Origin: Pirellulaceae bacterium
GTDB taxonomy: Bacteria > Planctomycetota > Planctomycetia > Pirellulales > Pirellulaceae
Length of the DNA: 45,390 bases
Assembly: GCA_025459265.1 (NCBI GenBank)
Contig: JALOQX010000105.1
Location: 1 to 45,390 of the forward strand
Direction of reading: 5' to 3'
The translations under genes were made by a program, and so were the position numbers. The notes below the pieces were generated by a model. That model was given only the letters and a program-made list of their open reading frames with translations, was not told the DNA's origin and made no database searches. Position 1 is the first letter of the stretch; each line of letters begins with the position of its first letter. Of this stretch, positions 25,495 through 35,281 are shown in pieces.

Positions 25495-26052
25495 ATGGCA
25501 CGTTCGAAAGGGACGGGCGCTATTTACCAGCTGAAGATGACGCTTGCCGGGTTACGGCCACCAATCTGGAGGCGAGTACAGGTACAGGATTGCAGCTTGG
25601 CTGCGCTCCACGAAATCATCCAGCGTGCGATGGGTTGGTACTCGTCGCACCTTTGGGCATTTGAGATTGATGGCGAGCAGTACGGGGAGGACCCGTGGGG
25701 CGAGTCAGATATGGCGAGCCCCAGATCAGTCAAGCTGAGCCGGCTCGTGCGCAAGGGTGTGAAGAAGATTGGCTACACCTACGACTTCGGTGATAACTGG
25801 GAGCATACTGTCACCATCGAAAAGACCCTGGACGCGGAGCCGACCGCCAAGTACCCGCGCTGCACAGCGGGCAAGCGAGCTTGTCCACCGGAAGACTGCG
25901 GCGGGCCGTGGGGCTACGGCGAGTTCCTGACCGCGATCAGCGACCCGCAACACGAGCGCCACGAAGAGTTGCTCGAGTGGATCGACGGGGAATTCGATCC
26001 AGAGGCGTTTGATGTGAACGACGTCAACAGGCAGTTGGCGATGCTCCGGTGA
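25495..26052 (+). CDS. pRiA4b ORF-3-like protein
   Basis: This 185-residue protein shows the PF07929 hallmarks: IYQLKMTLAGLRPPIWRRVQV at the start, LHEIIQRAMGWYSSHLWAFEI, then YTYDFGDNWEHTVTIEK. A Cys-rich stretch (CTAGKRACPPEDCGGPWGY) and a tail ending FDVNDVNRQL follow. The ribosome site is strong (GCAGGAGGG). The family was first seen on plasmids and near transposons; its role is unknown. It is a single gene between secreted hydrolases. Its lower GC bias at third positions compared with its neighbours hints at separate origin, but I did not calculate it. Confidence 0.9.
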   Translation: MARSKGTGAIYQLKMTLAGLRPPIWRRVQVQDCSLAALHEIIQRAMGWYSSHLWAFEIDGEQYGEDPWGESDMASPRSVKLSRLVRKGVKKIGYTYDFGDNWEHTVTIEKTLDAEPTAKYPRCTAGKRACPPEDCGGPWGYGEFLTAISDPQHERHEELLEWIDGEFDPEAFDVNDVNRQLAMLR

Positions 26053-26098
26053 TGGAGCTTCGACAATGATCGCGGATTGCGGGCTCCCTGCCGGCCAG

Positions 26099-28046
26099 TC
26101 AGCGCAGCGGGAACGATCGCTCCACCGTCCGCTCGGTGCCGGCCTGCTGGACCGTCACGCGAATCGTCGGCTCGTCATCCAGAAAACAGTAGTGTGCGAA
26201 GTACCCGCTCGGACGCACGTTGGCGACCTCTTGACCGTTGAGCAGGACAGTCGCACCGGGCGTGACAAGTCCGCGCACGTTGATCATGCGTGGACCGGCA
26301 GGAAGCGGCGTGCCCTCGGGCGGCGAGGTCTGGACGATCAGCCGCGGTTGCGACCGCAGCGCCTCAATTTCCTCGGCCACCGCGGCGCGGGTCGCCTGCA
26401 ACACGGCCGGGTCGCGCGTGTAGTCGTGAAATGACCAGATCACGCGTCGGCAGAGCTCCAGCGACCGCTGTCGCGGATCCAGCCAGAACGCGTCGGCTCC
26501 GACCTCCTGCTTGATCTCCCGCAGGCGATCGGCCAGCAGCCACAAGTACTCATAATCCTGCAGACCATCACGCTGGGCGCTCAGTCGCAGCGAACCGATC
26601 AAGCCGTGCGTGCCCGGATAGACGATCGCCCGGTCACCCAGCGGCAGATCCTTGCTGATACCGTCCTCGGAATACGGGTCGTCGCTGCCGTAGAAATTCA
26701 GACCCCAATGCAAGTAGCCCTGGAGATCGTACAGGTAGTTCAGCCAATGCAGCACCCGGACCTTGAGGAGTGACTGGTCGAGAAACCGGTTGGGGTACCG
26801 ACCCGTGGGGTGGCAACAAGTGTAGAACCAGAGTTCGCGCCCTTCCTCGCGGCGCAAACGATCGAAATGCGGATACCAGAGGTTGAGGTGACTCAGCTTC
26901 GGCACATAGATATCGAGCGGCCCCAGGTACTCCGTCTCGACCGCCTCAACGGTCCGGACGCTGGGCGCAACACGACGGATGGTGGCGACTGCCTCGGCAA
27001 AACTCTCTTCATGGTGGATAAACGGTTCGTCGGTGATCGCCACGAGCACTCGTTTCTGCCAGCCTCGCTGCGTCACCAGTTTTTCGAGCGCAGATAGCTG
27101 CGACAGCCGCCGCGGGCCTCCAGGCTGTTCCGGCACTTCCACGCGGCCGGCAGGATCCAGAATGGACGCGGTTTTCTGGCCAGCGGCATGCAGGTGGATC
27201 TGGCGGATACCCGCGGCAAACGCCGTTTTCCGCGTGTCGCTCCAGAAGTCCGGTGTCGCAGCTGACCTGTCCCTCGGGGCGCTCCTGCACGACGATCCAG
27301 TCCAGGCTTCCCATCACGTCGGTCTGGCGATGCGCGACCAGGAACGTGCAGAATTCGCGGTACAGATCGTAATACGCTGGACTGTCCGGCTCAGTACGAC
27401 CGCCATAGGCGACTCCGGGAAACAGCCCCCAGTTGATCACGGACAGATGCCGCTCGGCCGGGAGATCGAAATCCCACACGTGTACCAGAATCGGCAGCGT
27501 CCAGACCTCATCATCGCTGCTTACGGAGAGCGTACCATCGTACGTGCCCGCTGCCGCATCCGGCGGGACCGACAGTTCGATCCAGATCGGTTGAGACTGC
27601 TCCGCCGCCGCGGAAATCGTTGCAGGCTCCCAATACGGGTCAGGCAGACTGGTCGGCGCTTTGGCGACGAGTTCGTCGTCGGGCACGCCGGCGGAGTTCC
27701 GTGTGACGTCGATGTAGCGCACCCATTGCAGGCGGATTTGTCCACGAGCAATGGCAGCACCGGTCTCGCGATGGCGCAGATCGCTGACGGCAGCATTCAC
27801 TGCGTCACGATCCGCGGCTGTTCGAAGGACCGCCTGGGCACTGACCGTTTCACCGCGGCCTCCTGACAAACGCAGCGCATCATGACGTGCCGTGTCCGGT
27901 GGCGCCAGCTCGCTGCGCAGGACCTTGGTGAGGTTGTCGCTGGCCCACAGCGCGCCGGTGGTCTCTCCAGCCGCCGTGGGGGCGGCCGCGAACTCCAGGC
28001 AAGCGAGAGCAAGCAGTGCAACCTGACCAACGTGAACGTCGCTCAT
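26099..28046 (-). pseudogene. Secreted DUF4091 glycoside-hydrolase-like protein, broken by a one-base frameshift
   Basis: The N-terminal part (28046 to about 27250) has a signal peptide (GQVALLALACLEFAAAPTAA) and beta-sandwich domains up to SLDWIVVQERPEGQVSCDT. The C-terminal part continues in a frame shifted by one base: DFWSDTRKTAFAAGIRQIHLH, then VLVAITDEPFIHH with a likely catalytic Asp-Glu, YPHFDRLRREEGRELWFYTCC, and the DUF4091 domain (RLSAQRDGLQDYEYLWLL). Removing one C from the CC at 27250-27251 joins the two halves with no loss, giving about 648 residues. AGGAG lies before the ATG at 28046. It is the last gene of the four-gene minus-strand hydrolase operon, 29 bases after the lyase stop. 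Confidence 0.88.
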
Positions 28047-28075
28047 TGTGCTACTCCTCAGTGCGTGCGCCTTGA

Positions 28076-30877
28076 TCAGTCGCCTCGCGGTGTCTCGGCC
28101 GTACAGTCGACTTCCACGAAACCCTCCCCGGCCGCGCTGGCCAGGATCCTCTCGCCCACTGCCAAAGACGTGCCCAGGCAAAGCATGGCGCGCTGCGGAG
28201 CCCCGGCCTGGTCGAAACGCACCAGACCGAACTGCCCGTCCAGGCGAATCCCCGTCGCTGGCTGGATGACCGGAGCGACCCCACGCCGGGCTGTTCCCAA
28301 CGGATCCTCGACGTCCAGCGCCAACAACACGTCGCGCCGCCCATCGGCCAGGATCATTTCGATCGCCACATCCGAGTCCCGGCACGGCTGGCCGTCGGCC
28401 GTTTCCAGTGGCAGTCGGGTCACGCGGGCAATGCTCGCCGACGTTTCATAGGGTTCGATTAAGCTCACGAACGTCGAGGCCAGCGGTGCCTGATCGGCCC
28501 GACGTCGCACCGCCAAACGCGGAATCCAGGCGTCTGCGGTTCCTCCATAGAGCCCCACGGCGACCCAGCCTTCGGCTGCCAACACCTCGGCATCCGGCGT
28601 CAGATCGGTGTATCGCAGACGGACTTGCTGGCCAGCCGGCAGGTAATGCAGATAATCGTCCACGATCCAGTCGACACTCCAGGGCCGTGGGGGATCCACG
28701 GCCTGTCGGACGTTGCGCGTCTGCTCGCCCCAGCCGTGATCTTCCCTTGCGCGCCATGTCAGGCCGTGCGAGTCAATCCGTCCGAAGTGGCTGTGGACGA
28801 ACTTCACGTGCTCGCTGCCGCCCACCACGCGGAAGACATCCACCAGATACGAATCTTGCTCGGACAGATCGATCAGCGCCGCGGTTCGCTCGAACTGCTG
28901 GCCGCCGATCAGCGGCGCGGCGGACGCGCGCACCACGCGGCACTGCGCACCGTCAGCCCACAACGTGGCCGTGCCCGATCCGGGACGCGTGTTCTGTCCG
29001 TCCACGACGACAGTGTTGTGCGCAGCCGACTGTGTATACCACACCGCCCGCGGCGCGCCCCACCCTCCGTACTGGACGGGGGGATACCCGCAGTCAGGCA
29101 GGAGATCAAGCCCTTTGGCAAAAAGCCCCAGATTCAAACCGTCCGCGTGTCCGTGACCGCCACCGGAGTCATAGTCGAGCCACGCCGCCCGCGCAGCGGG
29201 ACCGGTCCCGGAGCGCAATATGGCCAGACACCACTGCGACTTGTTGACGCTCCCCACTTGGATGTCGGGGCCCTGCTGGGCAATGACCTGTGCCACGCCG
29301 CACTGAAACGCGGCAGGATCTGCCGCAAAGAGATCGTAGGGCAGTCCATCCGTGGCATGGCCGTTTGCGGCGTACATCACGCGGACCAGATCGGGATCGC
29401 CCGTAACCGAGTACAGGTCCCAGCAGAACGTAAACGCTGAAGGTGTGAGCAGCACGCTGCGCGAGAAGTCGAGCGCCGCGTACTGGGGAACCTGCTGCGC
29501 AAACGCGCCGGAGTCGCCGATGCACGGGTAGTACTTCCCCAGGCACCATGTGTCGAGATGAAAGCGGAACATGGCGTGGAGGCGCGGATGACGCGGCAGT
29601 GCCGCCGCGATGAACCCAGGGTCGATCCGATTATACCGGGCCAGCAGATCGGCGATGGTTCGTGGCGCGATGACCGAGTATCCGGCAATCCCCTTCTCGC
29701 CCGACAGACCGTCCACGGCCGTGGCCCGCTGGATAATCTGGTCCAGGATCGCGATCACCTCGGCACGCTCCCTCGGCCAGGCCAGGACGGTCTGGAGTGT
29801 GGCGAGCGTGATGTCGGTCGTCGGGTAATTCGATTCGATCTTGTGACGATTGTTGATCGTATCGCGCAGGATGCGATCCTCGATATTCAGCTGAATGTCC
29901 GGAAATGACAGTTTGCGGTTCTCCAGCCCGTAACGCGCCGCCCGGTCGGCCAGGAAGGCGACCAGCACGTCATCGTCGACCAGCGCATCGAAGACGGCGT
30001 CGTAGGCTATCGCCAGGTCATACACCTCCGCGCAGGCGTCATGCCACGTCGATACGTAACCGGCGTGGGGCGGGCCTTCGTACATCACCCCTTCCCGGCC
30101 GAAATCGAACGTCGGATAGACGTCGGCCACGCGGTCCAGCAGAATTCCTGCTTTGCGCGCATACTCTCGTTCGCCCGTCACAACGTACGCTTCGGCCAGC
30201 CGCTGGATCCCCGCGACAATCGCCTGTTTCCATTGCCCATAGATCAAGTACGCACCGACGAATCTCCAGCGGTGATCGCCCGCGACGTATCCGTCGCCGT
30301 CGTCGACCCCGAATCCGCGGAGCGGATCGTCCGGGTCGGGATGCTCGGCGTTGAACAGCAGCGATCGGTCGGCGCGGGCCGGATCGAATAGACCGTGATC
30401 ATCGAGCCCCGAGCAATAGAAGGCGTGGAAGTCGTTCTTGGGAAACAGCTCCTGGCAGCGTGGACACTGCATTTTCCACGGGCGCTCCAGGGCGTCGGCG
30501 ACCCATTCGTACATGGGAACCGGCTGCCGGCACGCCGGGCAGTGTCCGTTCGACCACACCATCCAGGATCGCTTGATGCGGTTCGAGAACATCAGCTCCC
30601 ACAATTCGCTGTCCGACCGCTCGAGCCACGGTCGGGCCGCTGCGACGATGCGGTCACGAGCTTCCGCTGCCCACGGCTGAGTCTCGATGTTCGCTTGTAT
30701 GCGCTGCCTTACGCCTGTCGGGAAGAACACGCTCTCCGTCTTTCGCGCCGTGAGCCCATTCCCCGCTCCCGCACCGTGTGCGGGCGTCTCCATTGCGGCA
30801 ATCGGCGTGGCCAGCGACACGACCAGCGTGACGCCGGTCAGGCAGGGCCGCGCGCGTTGCCATAGGCCTTGGGACAT
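28076..30877 (-). CDS. Heparinase II/III-like polysaccharide lyase
   Basis: The 933-residue secreted protein starts with a signal peptide (about 1-28). An alginate-lyase/heparinase-type (alpha/alpha) toroid follows (about 50-520) with a metal-binding insert of two CxxC pairs (CPACRQPVP and CPRCQELFP). Then comes the heparinase II/III beta-sandwich domain with its hallmark HGHADGLNLGLFAKGLDLLPDCGY (about residues 588-611) and HNTVVVDGQ. Such enzymes cleave uronic-acid-containing polysaccharides by beta-elimination. Catalytic candidates are the His in HGHAD and the YNRIDP region; I cannot prove the set. GAGG lies eight bases before the ATG. It follows the giant hydrolase gene by 50 bases and precedes the DUF4091 gene by 29. 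Confidence 0.85.
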   Translation of the reverse strand: MSQGLWQRARPCLTGVTLVVSLATPIAAMETPAHGAGAGNGLTARKTESVFFPTGVRQRIQANIETQPWAAEARDRIVAAARPWLERSDSELWELMFSNRIKRSWMVWSNGHCPACRQPVPMYEWVADALERPWKMQCPRCQELFPKNDFHAFYCSGLDDHGLFDPARADRSLLFNAEHPDPDDPLRGFGVDDGDGYVAGDHRWRFVGAYLIYGQWKQAIVAGIQRLAEAYVVTGEREYARKAGILLDRVADVYPTFDFGREGVMYEGPPHAGYVSTWHDACAEVYDLAIAYDAVFDALVDDDVLVAFLADRAARYGLENRKLSFPDIQLNIEDRILRDTINNRHKIESNYPTTDITLATLQTVLAWPRERAEVIAILDQIIQRATAVDGLSGEKGIAGYSVIAPRTIADLLARYNRIDPGFIAAALPRHPRLHAMFRFHLDTWCLGKYYPCIGDSGAFAQQVPQYAALDFSRSVLLTPSAFTFCWDLYSVTGDPDLVRVMYAANGHATDGLPYDLFAADPAAFQCGVAQVIAQQGPDIQVGSVNKSQWCLAILRSGTGPAARAAWLDYDSGGGHGHADGLNLGLFAKGLDLLPDCGYPPVQYGGWGAPRAVWYTQSAAHNTVVVDGQNTRPGSGTATLWADGAQCRVVRASAAPLIGGQQFERTAALIDLSEQDSYLVDVFRVVGGSEHVKFVHSHFGRIDSHGLTWRAREDHGWGEQTRNVRQAVDPPRPWSVDWIVDDYLHYLPAGQQVRLRYTDLTPDAEVLAAEGWVAVGLYGGTADAWIPRLAVRRRADQAPLASTFVSLIEPYETSASIARVTRLPLETADGQPCRDSDVAIEMILADGRRDVLLALDVEDPLGTARRGVAPVIQPATGIRLDGQFGLVRFDQAGAPQRAMLCLGTSLAVGERILASAAGEGFVEVDCTAETPRGD

Positions 30878-30927
30878 TGATGCACCTCGCGTCAGATGTT
30901 CTATGGACTTACCGCCTCCTGCCGAGG

Positions 30928-33900
30928 TTACGGTTTCAAGACTGTCAGTCCGACCAGGCCCAGGACTCCTTCGCTGCAGGTCGCGCGCAGTTCGATTGAC
31001 TCGAGCGGCACAGCAGGATCACAGACAAGTTCGAGCGCGTCGGCATGGGCCAGCAGCATGCCCGGATGCACGAAGCTGCTCGGACCGAGCACGCCCCAGG
31101 GGACCGGCGTGCCTTGACGGCTGAAGTGCTGGAAATAGCCGTCGAGGTTCCAGGGCGGCACGAGCGACTCGATCCTCTGGCGGCCATCGGCATAGCGCAG
31201 CACGACTTCCCCATTCGGGATGTAGTTCTTCATCGGATGGACGTAATTCTGGAGGAGCAGCCAGAGTCGCTCGCACCGCAGGCCGATGGGGATGGTGGCG
31301 CCCGCCGGCAGCGGATACGGCGGCCAACTCGACAGCGCCAGCCGATCCTTGGGAATGGGGCCAAGCCCGGCACGCGGCCGACCGGCAGTCAGGAAAGGCA
31401 CGCCGTGCGAAGCTTCCACCACGCGCGGCACCGGCTTCATCTTCAGGCCTGGATTGCCCCACCAGCCCGCAAGGGGCTGCATCGGCTGGCTCGTCCGCAC
31501 TCCCGGAAAGTCCATCCCTCCACGATCATCGTAGACGAAGCTGATGCTCGTCATCTCTTCCGCCGTCACGTTATTGATCCCGGACAGATCGAACAGGGCC
31601 AAGCGAGTTCGCTCGTGAGGCTGTACGCCGCGGCCCCGATCGGTATCCGTCGGCGGCTCCTGTTCGGCCAGAATCGTGCGCGGATGGGTGGGAGGCTCAA
31701 CGGCAGGGACCGGAGGTCCCACGGCCACGCGGACCACCGACTCAGTCTCGCGCGGCGTCACGACGGGCTCACCCGTCAGATTCGCACGCACCGTCTTGGT
31801 GACCGGCCGCGGCGTGCGGATGCGGATCACGGCCTCGTCGCCTTCGCGCCGGTACTCACAATACGCGTCCGGCGTCCGCAGGCTGGCTTCCCGCCAGGTG
31901 GAAGGCAAGGCGGGACAAAACTCCAGTCGCTCTTCATGCAGCGCGGGTGTGATGCCGAAGAGCCCGCGCACGATGCAGTGTACGTGAGGATCGACGGAGT
32001 CCACATCTTCACGATCCCCGCCGCCCGCTCCGTGGTTGGAGATGCCCATGTTGATGCCCGGGAACTCACTCTTGAACGCTGAGCGGACCACCGTCTCGAC
32101 ATACGGCCACCACAGATCCGTGTCACCCGACCGCATGCCCGCCAGGGCCGCGAGCAGCGTGTCGCCTGTCGGAACCCATTGGTTGCTCCAGCGGATGGGG
32201 AACCAGTCGCTGCAGGCCAGCAGGTGCACACCTGGCTGCGGTTCGAACCCGTAGTGGGAAGCGAGCCAGCGCATGGCGCGGCGACCCTGGTCAGCGCTGA
32301 GCAGTCCCGCATTGATGCCGAGATACTCCTCCCACGTCTGCGGATGGCCGCGCCAGATGCCTTCGCCGCCAATCGAGCCCAACCGTCCCGCCTCCGCGCG
32401 CCACAACTCACGGAAGATGGCCGCGCGGCTGCGATCGGCACGGCTCCGATAGTCGGTCTCGGCAGACGCGTCACCGACCGCTGCCGCCAGTCGCGCCGCC
32501 CGGTCGAGCATGGCCCACGACATGGCGCTCGGGGCAGCCGCCTTGGGTCCCTTGCCGTTCGAGTCGCAGTTCCAGTACTCGTACCAGTCCTGAAACAGGC
32601 CGTCGCCGTCGGGGTCCTTGTGCCGACACTGCCACGCGACGGCCTTCCGCACGTGCGGCCAGAGGTCGTGCACGAACTGCCGATCGCCAGTCCAGGCGTA
32701 GTGCCACCAGACGTGGTCCACCCAGTACGGCGTGTTGTTTTCCGCATCGAATGGCATAAGCGACGGGGAGACCCAGCGAATGAACCCCTCGTCGGACTGC
32801 ATGGCGGCGTACAGTCGCAGACAATCGTCCAGCGCCTGGTGGTCCCCGCCCCACTCCTTGCCATACCAGCCGGTGGAAATGTGCGAGTACATGATCCAGT
32901 ACTGGCCGCCCAGGACCAGTCCTGGTCCCTGACGATGATACTCGGTGGTACAGCGACTCCAGTTGATGAGCGCATTGAGATGCGGGTCGGGCGTGCGGAG
33001 CTGAAACTCGCCGCGCCGCGCGTCCCACCAGGATCGCGTCCGCTCCAGGTGCTCCGCCGGTTGGGCGATCAGCGCATGGAAATGCGACTCGGGCTCGAGC
33101 GCGGGCTGGATATAGCAGTCGAACCAGAGTCGCTTCAGACGGTCGCGCGCGACCGTCCAGCCGATGCCGGGAGCATCGAGCCGAGCCATGACCTGCTGTG
33201 CGTGCTGTTCGTCATAGCCGATCACGCCCCACACGGCGCAGATGTGATAGCTGGTGCGCGGCACGGACGCCGCATACTCCACCTGTTGACCGAAGTTCGC
33301 CTCGCCGGTCCGCAGTTCACCCGGGCTGTCGCAGCCAACCACGACCAGGCCGCCGGGCAGGTTTGGTTCGGTCACGCGTGCATAGGAGCCGACCTGTTCG
33401 ACGCGGTTAGCATTGGCTTCCGACTCCTGCCACCACATGCCGCCGAACTGCCACTGCAGCGTCATCGGACGGTCAAACTCGACGTGGCAGATCATTCCGT
33501 GGAAGTCCCACGCGGGAGCCACCATGATCCTCGCGTTCCAGCCCCCTGTCGCCGCACGCAATTCGTATTGCGTATACCCGGGCCGAAAAATGGCCGTGAC
33601 GTCGGGCATTGTGTCGAGCCACGCCGGGAGGCCATCCGCACCGGCCACCGCCAGGCGGAGTGTGCCCATGCTCGGGTAGGCCGAGCCCGACTGGATATCG
33701 GGCCGCGGCCAGAGTGGAAAGATCTTGTCGCCGGCGTACGTCCCGTTACCGGTGGTCGTGTCGATCCGAAAGATGGGCACGTCGCCGGTCCACACGCGAT
33801 TCTGGCCGTGGGCGATGGGGCGGTTGAGGCGGCGAGTGCTGCCGGTGATGCGGAATCCGCCGTCCTCGAGCGGTTCGTATACGGGTTGGATGTCGCCCCG

Positions 33901-35172
33901 GCCATCGCCGGGCGCCATGAACGGCGAGCGGCCCAAGAGCAGACTCTGCTCCAACTCGGGCATGTGCAGCGGCTGGAGCGGAGCCGGCACGAGCGTGACA
34001 TGGGGCGTGACCACCTGCAGTCCGTCGAGCATCTTGCGGTCCTGTTGGTCGCTCTGCGCCTGTTGCGCCTGACGCAGACCGACGTACTGTGCAACGGGCT
34101 GGCCGCGACGCGACAGCGTGAGCCCCAGCGCGTCGACCTGCAGTCCGCCTTGCGCCGTGGGCTGTTCCGCCACACGCAGGTCATCCCACGCGTAGTCCCC
34201 CGGTGCCGGCTGGCTGCGCACGACTACCGCCGTCCACTCACCGGACGGAGGCGGGGTCGCCACCAGGCTCGTTGGCTGGTCCGACAGCAGCACAGGCACG
34301 CCCAGCACGCGCCGATACCGGCTGGCGTTTGGCGGCGACACAAGTACCGCTCGATTCGTGTTGACTGCGGCGAGATGCCGCAGCAGATTGCGAAACAGCC
34401 GTTCCAGGTTGGGCCGGTACGGATCCGCGGACGTGGTGAAATCGGGCAGCCGCCAGCCGACCAGGATCACGTGGCCTGCGCCGAGCGCATACGCGACTAA
34501 CGGTCGCTCGCCGAGTCCTGCATTGCCATCGGCCAGCAGATCTCCGTGAGGACCTGGGGTGTCGTAGAAGTCGGCCAGTGCATTGCCGCCCAACGTCGTC
34601 AGCGGGATGAGCTGCGAAGTATCCAGACCCGCGAAGACAGGATGCTGCCGATGTTGGGCAACGACGTGAATTCCTGACAGATAGGGAGTCGATGTCGGTC
34701 CCAGTATCCTCACGGGCGTCGGTTCGATGCCCAGATCGTTCACCAGCCGGCCGGCGGCGCCGGACAGCAGTAGCGCCCCGCCCAGCTCCACGTACTCCAC
34801 GAGGTCCGCGACCGCCGTGTCGGGCAGGACGGCCGCGGCGGGATCGTCCGCCTGGTGAAACCAGACGACGTCGAATTCTTCGGGGGCGTGGAGCGCACCC
34901 GCGGCATCTTGCCAGCCGCCTTCCCCGCGCGGCCGCAGCGGAACGGCTTCACCCTGGCTGCGCGCGAAGGCCAGGGCGGCAGCGTTCTGCCGAGTCGGCG
35001 GCAGCGACGGCGCGGTCTCGACAAACGCCACGCGTAGCGCCTGATCCCGCGCCGGAGCGGTTGCCGTCGCTGCCAGGGCGCTCACCGGAATCGCGCCGAT
35101 CCAGAGCAGCAGTACACGGCTCAGGAGTCTCGCACCCGCCGGTTTCTGAGGTTCTCGCCTGCCGCGGTGCAT
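30928..35172 (-). CDS. Giant secreted multidomain glycoside hydrolase with (alpha/alpha) toroid
   Basis: The product is 1414 residues. A signal peptide covers about 1-35. Residues 45-265 look like a ThuA/GATase-like alpha-beta domain (VVWFHQADD, VELGGALLLSGAAG, PVFAGLD, GAGHVILVGW). Beta-rich modules occupy about 270-690. A catalytic (alpha/alpha)6 toroid of the GH78/GH63-like clan spans about 710-1100. Its landmarks are GGQYWIMYSHISTGWYGKEWGGDHQA, WVDHVWWHYAWTGD, LFQDWYEYWNCDSNGKGP and GINMGISNHG. A final beta-sandwich follows. Likely acids are in KEWGGDH and QDWYEYW. The sequence does not match one GH family cleanly to my eye. It lies between the GH106-like and heparinase-like genes in the same direction, so it probably acts on the same glycan. 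No strong ribosome site is seen at the ATG. Confidence 0.8.
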   Translation of the reverse strand: MHRGRREPQKPAGARLLSRVLLLWIGAIPVSALAATATAPARDQALRVAFVETAPSLPPTRQNAAALAFARSQGEAVPLRPRGEGGWQDAAGALHAPEEFDVVWFHQADDPAAAVLPDTAVADLVEYVELGGALLLSGAAGRLVNDLGIEPTPVRILGPTSTPYLSGIHVVAQHRQHPVFAGLDTSQLIPLTTLGGNALADFYDTPGPHGDLLADGNAGLGERPLVAYALGAGHVILVGWRLPDFTTSADPYRPNLERLFRNLLRHLAAVNTNRAVLVSPPNASRYRRVLGVPVLLSDQPTSLVATPPPSGEWTAVVVRSQPAPGDYAWDDLRVAEQPTAQGGLQVDALGLTLSRRGQPVAQYVGLRQAQQAQSDQQDRKMLDGLQVVTPHVTLVPAPLQPLHMPELEQSLLLGRSPFMAPGDGRGDIQPVYEPLEDGGFRITGSTRRLNRPIAHGQNRVWTGDVPIFRIDTTTGNGTYAGDKIFPLWPRPDIQSGSAYPSMGTLRLAVAGADGLPAWLDTMPDVTAIFRPGYTQYELRAATGGWNARIMVAPAWDFHGMICHVEFDRPMTLQWQFGGMWWQESEANANRVEQVGSYARVTEPNLPGGLVVVGCDSPGELRTGEANFGQQVEYAASVPRTSYHICAVWGVIGYDEQHAQQVMARLDAPGIGWTVARDRLKRLWFDCYIQPALEPESHFHALIAQPAEHLERTRSWWDARRGEFQLRTPDPHLNALINWSRCTTEYHRQGPGLVLGGQYWIMYSHISTGWYGKEWGGDHQALDDCLRLYAAMQSDEGFIRWVSPSLMPFDAENNTPYWVDHVWWHYAWTGDRQFVHDLWPHVRKAVAWQCRHKDPDGDGLFQDWYEYWNCDSNGKGPKAAAPSAMSWAMLDRAARLAAAVGDASAETDYRSRADRSRAAIFRELWRAEAGRLGSIGGEGIWRGHPQTWEEYLGINAGLLSADQGRRAMRWLASHYGFEPQPGVHLLACSDWFPIRWSNQWVPTGDTLLAALAGMRSGDTDLWWPYVETVVRSAFKSEFPGINMGISNHGAGGGDREDVDSVDPHVHCIVRGLFGITPALHEERLEFCPALPSTWREASLRTPDAYCEYRREGDEAVIRIRTPRPVTKTVRANLTGEPVVTPRETESVVRVAVGPPVPAVEPPTHPRTILAEQEPPTDTDRGRGVQPHERTRLALFDLSGINNVTAEEMTSISFVYDDRGGMDFPGVRTSQPMQPLAGWWGNPGLKMKPVPRVVEASHGVPFLTAGRPRAGLGPIPKDRLALSSWPPYPLPAGATIPIGLRCERLWLLLQNYVHPMKNYIPNGEVVLRYADGRQRIESLVPPWNLDGYFQHFSRQGTPVPWGVLGPSSFVHPGMLLAHADALELVCDPAVPLESIELRATCSEGVLGLVGLTVLKP

Positions 35173-35281
35173 AAGCCGGATCTCGCCAGTGCTGATTATC
35201 CGAGGACGCCGGCCAGCCGCCTACGGCACAACGATGCGGTCGTGCATGGGCACCGGCAGAACCGTCGGGTTTGATGCCCAA

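Noticed and set aside
25495..26052. pRiA4b ORF-3-like gene as a mark of a transposon or plasmid insertion
   Set aside because: The family is widespread on chromosomes; no inverted repeats, target duplication or transposase flank it here.
32179..34500. 773-codon open frame on the plus strand
   Set aside because: Exact antisense of the giant hydrolase, with Arg/His/Gln-rich composition typical of shadow frames.
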